The position numbers and the translations under genes were made by a program. DNA of 64,000 bases from Paraburkholderia flava (GTDB lineage Bacteria > Pseudomonadota > Gammaproteobacteria > Burkholderiales > Burkholderiaceae): NCBI RefSeq assembly GCF_004359985.1, contig NZ_SMRO01000001.1, positions 1,898,193 to 1,962,192 of the forward strand. Direction: 5' to 3'. The notes under the pieces were generated by a model. The model saw only the letters and a list, made by a program, of their open reading frames with translations, was not told the DNA's origin and searched no databases. Position 1 is the stretch's first letter. Each line of letters starts with the position of its first letter. This document shows positions 59,960-64,000 of this stretch, one piece after another.

Positions 59960-62179
59960 TCAATCCGCGCGCAGCACGATCGTCGCGAGCGGCGGCAAAA
60001 TCAGCGCCGCGGATTGCGGCTTGCCATGACTCGCGATGTCCTCGGTATGGATCAGGCCGCCGTTGCCGACATTCGATCCGCCATACAGCCCCGCATCCGT
60101 ATTCAGCACCTCGACCCAGCGACCCGCGCGCGGCATCCCGAGCCGGTAGCCGTGGCGTGGCACCGGCGTGAAATTGCAGATCACGACGACTTCGCGTCCA
60201 TTGCCGTCCACACGACGGAACGCGAACACGCTGTTGTCGCTGTCGTCGCCGATCAGCCATTCGAACCCGCCGGGCTCGCTGTCGAGCGCATGCAGCGCAG
60301 GCTCTTCCGCGTACAGCCGGTTCAGGTCGCGCACGAGACGCTGCGCGCCGTGATGCAGCGGATCGTCGAGCAGATGCCAGTGCGGCGAACCGTCGTGATC
60401 GAACTCCGCCATCTGGCCGAATTCGCCGCCCATGAACAGCAGCTTCTTGCCGGGATGCGTCCACATGAAACCGAAGTACGCGCGCAGGTTCGCGAAGCGT
60501 TGCCAACGGTCGCCGGGCATCTTGCCGAGTAGCGAGCCTTTGCCGTGGACGACCTCGTCGTGCGACAGCGGCAGCACGAAGCGCTCGGAGTACGCGTAAA
60601 CCATCCCGAACGTCATGTTGTGATGGTGGTAGCGGCGATGGATCGCGTCTTCGTGCATGTAGTGCAGCGTGTCGTGCATCCAGCCCATGTTCCACTTGAA
60701 GTGGAAGCCGAGCCCGCCGTCCTCGACGCGCGCAGTAACGCCAGGCCATGCAGTCGATTCCTCCGCGATCATCACGGCGCCGCGCGCATCCGGCACGTAC
60801 GCGACTTCGTGATTCAGGCGCTTCAGGAACGCAATCGATTCGAGATTTTCGCGGCCGCCATAGATGTTCGGCACCCACTCGCCGGCCGCGCGCGAATAGT
60901 CGCGGTACAGCATCGACGCGACCGCATCGACGCGCAGCCCGTCGACGTGATAGCGCATCAGCCACGCGAGCGCCGACGCGATCAGGAACGCGCTGACCTC
61001 GTTGCGGCCGAGGTTGTAGATCATCGTGTTCCAGTCCTGGTGATAGCCTTCGCGCGGATCCGCATGCTCGTACAGCGGCGTGCCGTCGAATTCGATCAAC
61101 CCATGCGCGTCGTTCGGAAAATGCGCGGGCACCCAGTCGAGAATCACGCCGAGCCCCGCCGCATGCGCACGGTCGACGAACGCGGCGAACTGCTGCGGCG
61201 TGCCGAAACGCGCGGACGGCGCGAACTGCCCCAACGGCTGATAACCCCACGAGCCGCCGAACGGATGCTCGGCGATCGGCAGGAATTCGACGTGCGTGAA
61301 GCCCATTTCCTTCACGTACGGAATCAGCCGGTCGGCGAGTTCGTCCCAGCTCAGATTGCGGCGGCCTTCTTCGTCGATGCGCAGCCACGATTCGGGGTGG
61401 ACTTCGTAGATCGACAGCGGCTGGCGTTCGGTGTGACGGTCGCCGCGCGAATGCATCCACTCGGCGTCGCTCCACGCGAAGCGTTCGACCGCTTCGACAT
61501 CCGCGACGACCGAGGCGGTCGCGGGCGGCCGCTCGGTCTGCATCGCGCAGGGGTCCGCTTTCAACGGCAGCGTGTGACCGTCGCGCGCGACGATCTCGTA
61601 CTTGTAGCGCGCACCCGCTTCGAGACGCGGGACGAACAGCTCCCACACGCCGGCTTCGTGACGGATACGCATCGGATGGCGCCGGCCGTCCCATGCATTG
61701 AAGTCGCCGACCACCGACACGCGCCGCGCGTTCGGTGCCCACACAGCGAAGCGCACGCCGGGCACGCCGTCGACGATCGTCGGCCGCGAGCCGAGGCATT
61801 CGAGTACCGCGTATGGGTCGCCGTGTGCGACACGGATCAGCGGCTCGTCGGGCAGTGCCGGCGGAAACGCGTACGTGTCCTCGATTTCCTGCGACGTGCC
61901 ATGCCAGTCGATTTTCAGGCGATACGGTACGTCGTCAGTGATCGGGCCGGCGAACAGACCGGCCGGATGAATCTGTGACAGGTTGCCGAGCAGCTTGCCG
62001 TCCGCGCGCGCGACGACCGCGACATGCGACGCGTTCGGCAGCAGCACGCGCACGACGACACCCGCGTCCGTGCGATGCGGCCCGAGCAGCGAGAACGGAT
62101 CGGGATGACGCGCTTCGACGAGCGCGTCGATTTCGAGCGGATGCAGGCCTGCGTTGTTGTCGGCAGCGTACTCAGTCAT
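59960..62179 (-). CDS. glgB: 1,4-alpha-glucan branching enzyme
   Basis: Forms alpha-1,6 branches in glycogen-like glucans; GH13_9, 739 residues. Seen: two N-terminal CBM48 domains ([30 protein letters not shown]), [29 protein letters not shown], catalytic Asp in [20 protein letters not shown], catalytic Glu in [13 protein letters not shown], and [21 protein letters not shown]. Its ATG overlaps the treS-maltokinase stop by 8 nt. Confidence 0.98.
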   Translation of the reverse strand: MTEYAADNNAGLHPLEIDALVEARHPDPFSLLGPHRTDAGVVVRVLLPNASHVAVVARADGKLLGNLSQIHPAGLFAGPITDDVPYRLKIDWHGTSQEIEDTYAFPPALPDEPLIRVAHGDPYAVLECLGSRPTIVDGVPGVRFAVWAPNARRVSVVGDFNAWDGRRHPMRIRHEAGVWELFVPRLEAGARYKYEIVARDGHTLPLKADPCAMQTERPPATASVVADVEAVERFAWSDAEWMHSRGDRHTERQPLSIYEVHPESWLRIDEEGRRNLSWDELADRLIPYVKEMGFTHVEFLPIAEHPFGGSWGYQPLGQFAPSARFGTPQQFAAFVDRAHAAGLGVILDWVPAHFPNDAHGLIEFDGTPLYEHADPREGYHQDWNTMIYNLGRNEVSAFLIASALAWLMRYHVDGLRVDAVASMLYRDYSRAAGEWVPNIYGGRENLESIAFLKRLNHEVAYVPDARGAVMIAEESTAWPGVTARVEDGGLGFHFKWNMGWMHDTLHYMHEDAIHRRYHHHNMTFGMVYAYSERFVLPLSHDEVVHGKGSLLGKMPGDRWQRFANLRAYFGFMWTHPGKKLLFMGGEFGQMAEFDHDGSPHWHLLDDPLHHGAQRLVRDLNRLYAEEPALHALDSEPGGFEWLIGDDSDNSVFAFRRVDGNGREVVVICNFTPVPRHGYRLGMPRAGRWVEVLNTDAGLYGGSNVGNGGLIHTEDIASHGKPQSAALILPPLATIVLRAD

Positions 62180-64000
62180 GGTCGTCTTCTGTGCCGGTTG
62201 TGTCGGAGGGCGGTGCGCCCGTGTCGCCTAGCAGTCTGCTTGCGAGCGCTGCAAGGCCGCGCACCGGCAGGCCGAGCCACGTCGGCCGGTTAGCCGCTTC
62301 ATAGCGGATTTCATACGCGGCCTTCTCGATCAGGAACAGATCGAGCAGCGCCTGTTCGCTGTTCTCGGCGACGAGCGGTTGCGACGCGGCTGCGGCCGCA
62401 CTTCGATACTCGTCGAGAAAACGTTCGGCCGCGCCGACACGGAAGCGCTCGAACAGCGCGCGCTTGCGATCGGCGGTCTGCTGCGGAGCGTTCTCGGTGG
62501 TCGATTGCGCGGCGGCGCTTGCATACGACAGCGAGCGCAACAGCCCCGCGACGTCGCGCAGCGGACTCGACTTGAGACGACGTTCTTCGAGCGAACGCGC
62601 AGGCTCGCCTTCGAAGTCGATCAGGAACGCGTCGCCTTGCGCAACGAGCACCTGACCTAAATGGAAGTCGCCATGAATCCGCGTGCGCAGCGCAACCGCA
62701 TCGGGCGTGACCAGATGCTCGACGGCTTCGGTCAACAGCGCGCGCCGGCCTAGCACGCTGCGCGCGAGATCGAGTGTGTCGCCGCTCAACTGGTCGAGTT
62801 GTCGCGCGAGCACGTCGAGCGACGCGGCGAGCATCGTCTGCGTGCCGTCGATCCATGCGCGGATCTGCTTCGCGTCGGCGGGTTCGGGGGCGAACGCGGG
62901 ATCGTCGGACGGCGATGCGAGCGCGACGTGCAGTTCGCCCAGGCGCTTGCCGATCGTACCGGCGAGCGCCGCATAGCCTTCGATCGCTTCTTCCTCGTTC
63001 GCGCGAGCACGTTCGATGTCGCCGTTGGTCGATTCGACTGCGAGCGCGAGTTCGTCGATCGAGCGGCGCAGCGTATCGAGCGCCCAGTTCCACGCGTCGC
63101 CCTGGTTGTCGATGAAGCCTTGCAGGATCGCGAGCGTGTGCGGCACGCCGGCCGGATCGACACGCACCACTTCGCCATACAGCGGCGCGGTGTTCGCGTA
63201 GCCCAACTGCGTCAGATAGCGGCTCATTTCGGCTTCCGGATGCACGCCGTCGAGCAGACGCCGCACCAGCTTCAGCACGACAGCATCCTCGATCACGAGC
63301 GAGCTGTTGCTTTGCTCCGCCGCGAGCCAGCGGATTTCCGGCTGCTCGCCGAGTTCGAGTTCGTCGAAACGGCCGGTCGGTACGAAGCGGATCTCGCTCT
63401 TCTGCACGGTCGGCACGACCGCGCGTTCGCGCAGCTTGCGCAGCACGCCGTGCGCGAACAGCGGCAGCGAGAACGCATCCGTCAGGTGACCGATGTTGCG
63501 GTTGCGGCGCACGCGTGCCAGCGCGAGCTGCATGAAGAGCGGTGTGGTCGTGTCGGCGCCCCACGAGATCGCGATCGGCACCACGTAGCGCTCGGTGTGA
63601 TCGCCGACATCGGCTTCGATCTCGGTGAACGCGAAGCCGCCGTTCGGGATCGTCGTCAGCGCGGCGAGGCGCACCGCGTTCAGTTTCTGATCCTTCGATG
63701 CGAACCAGCGACGCCGTTTCAGCCACGACGGCAGCACTTCGGATTCGAGCAACCGGACATTTTCCGGCGTCGGTCCGGCCTGGCCTTCGCGGATCACGAT
63801 CGTGACGAACTCGGGCAGCGGTTCGGACGCCGGCTGGCTCCACGTCGGTCGCGCGCCGCCTTCGCACAGCAGGAACCACAGGAAGCCGTACGGCGGGAAC
63901 GTCAGCAGATAGGTGAGCTGGCCGATCGGCGGAAACACGGAATCGGCGGTCATCTCGATCGGCACCGAGCCCGCGAATTCCGACAGATCGAGTTCGACTG
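62172..64000 (-). CDS. treS: Trehalose synthase-maltokinase fusion, C-terminal part
   Basis: The reading frame is open to the window edge, so the 5' end is outside. The first visible residues ([37 protein letters not shown]) are the C-terminal beta domain of GH13 trehalose synthase. The rest (about 560 residues) is a maltokinase (Pep2/Mak) domain, ending with the kinase-like catalytic loop [12 protein letters not shown] and the metal-binding [16 protein letters not shown]. TreS interconverts trehalose and maltose, and the kinase makes maltose-1-phosphate, the donor for GlgE. Together with glgB this implies the GlgE glucan pathway; glgE itself would be expected beyond the right edge. A GTG at 63965 in this frame is internal, not a start. 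Confidence 0.93.
   Translation of the reverse strand, partial: VELDLSEFAGSVPIEMTADSVFPPIGQLTYLLTFPPYGFLWFLLCEGGARPTWSQPASEPLPEFVTIVIREGQAGPTPENVRLLESEVLPSWLKRRRWFASKDQKLNAVRLAALTTIPNGGFAFTEIEADVGDHTERYVVPIAISWGADTTTPLFMQLALARVRRNRNIGHLTDAFSLPLFAHGVLRKLRERAVVPTVQKSEIRFVPTGRFDELELGEQPEIRWLAAEQSNSSLVIEDAVVLKLVRRLLDGVHPEAEMSRYLTQLGYANTAPLYGEVVRVDPAGVPHTLAILQGFIDNQGDAWNWALDTLRRSIDELALAVESTNGDIERARANEEEAIEGYAALAGTIGKRLGELHVALASPSDDPAFAPEPADAKQIRAWIDGTQTMLAASLDVLARQLDQLSGDTLDLARSVLGRRALLTEAVEHLVTPDAVALRTRIHGDFHLGQVLVAQGDAFLIDFEGEPARSLEERRLKSSPLRDVAGLLRSLSYASAAAQSTTENAPQQTADRKRALFERFRVGAAERFLDEYRSAAAAASQPLVAENSEQALLDLFLIEKAAYEIRYEAANRPTWLGLPVRGLAALASRLLGDTGAPPSDTTGTEDDHD

Noticed and set aside
63293..63965. 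The GTG at 63965 as a start of a free-standing maltokinase
   Set aside because: The residues before it in the same frame continue the trehalose synthase C-terminal domain, so the codon is internal to a fusion that began outside the window.

Overview
This window is GC-rich, with compact, strongly G/C-ending codon use. Its gene content and order are those of a Burkholderia/Paraburkholderia-type betaproteobacterium, most likely from a secondary chromosome. Evidence includes the mdh / gntR / sdhCDAB-sdhE / gltA cluster beside methylcitrate genes, leuCDB-asd-fimV-truA-trpF-trpB-methyltransferase-trpA-accD-folC-SPOR-cvpA-purF-metZ in one direction, and a treS/maltokinase-glgB-glgX-treZ-malQ-treY block. 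I saw no tRNA, rRNA, CRISPR array, transposase or phage gene.

Layout. 1-1.3 kb: the end of a Wsp surface-sensing operon (wspF tail, wspR diguanylate cyclase). 1.3-6.4 kb, minus strand: a type VI secretion cargo module, vgrG > putative effector > putative periplasmic immunity protein > PAAR tip. Its two middle genes look richer in A/T than their surroundings. 6.8-16.1 kb, minus strand: propionate/TCA block, mdh, a CitE-like lyase, prpB, prpC, an MliC-like periplasmic protein, prpD, acnA. 16.1-16.6 kb: a control region with a perfect 24-bp palindrome between mdh and a divergent GntR/UTRA regulator. 16.6-22.6 kb, plus strand: gntR, sdhCDAB, sdhE, gltA, terminator. 22.7-26 kb: two Fe(II)/2-oxoglutarate-type oxygenases around an AraC regulator. 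26.2-45.2 kb, plus strand: leucine, aspartate-family, tryptophan, fatty-acid, folate, purine and methionine genes plus fimV. 45.2-49 kb: AraC regulator, FKBP isomerase, a degenerate sensor kinase and a CBS/CorC membrane protein. 49-64 kb, minus strand: an unusual M19 dipeptidase, then the trehalose/glycogen operon, whose first gene (treS-maltokinase) runs off the right edge.

The most interesting signals are regulatory. (1) Upstream of asd is an unannotated-type 42-codon leader peptide. Its last third is almost entirely Thr, Lys and Ile codons, and two mutually exclusive hairpins follow it, which looks like a transcription attenuator sensing aspartate-family amino acids. (2) Upstream of metZ is a SAM-II-type riboswitch aptamer followed by an intrinsic terminator, with a possible antiterminator pairing. 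(3) The 24-bp palindrome abuts a good sigma70-type promoter (17-nt spacer) pointing towards mdh. (4) The T6SS effector/immunity pair has no family I can name securely.

How the genes work together: the methylcitrate genes turn propionyl-CoA into succinate and pyruvate, which feed the adjacent SDH, malate dehydrogenase and citrate synthase. The central biosynthetic run couples leucine, lysine/threonine/methionine, tryptophan and purine synthesis with an orphan DNA methyltransferase placed between trpB and trpA. The last block interconverts maltose, trehalose and glycogen.
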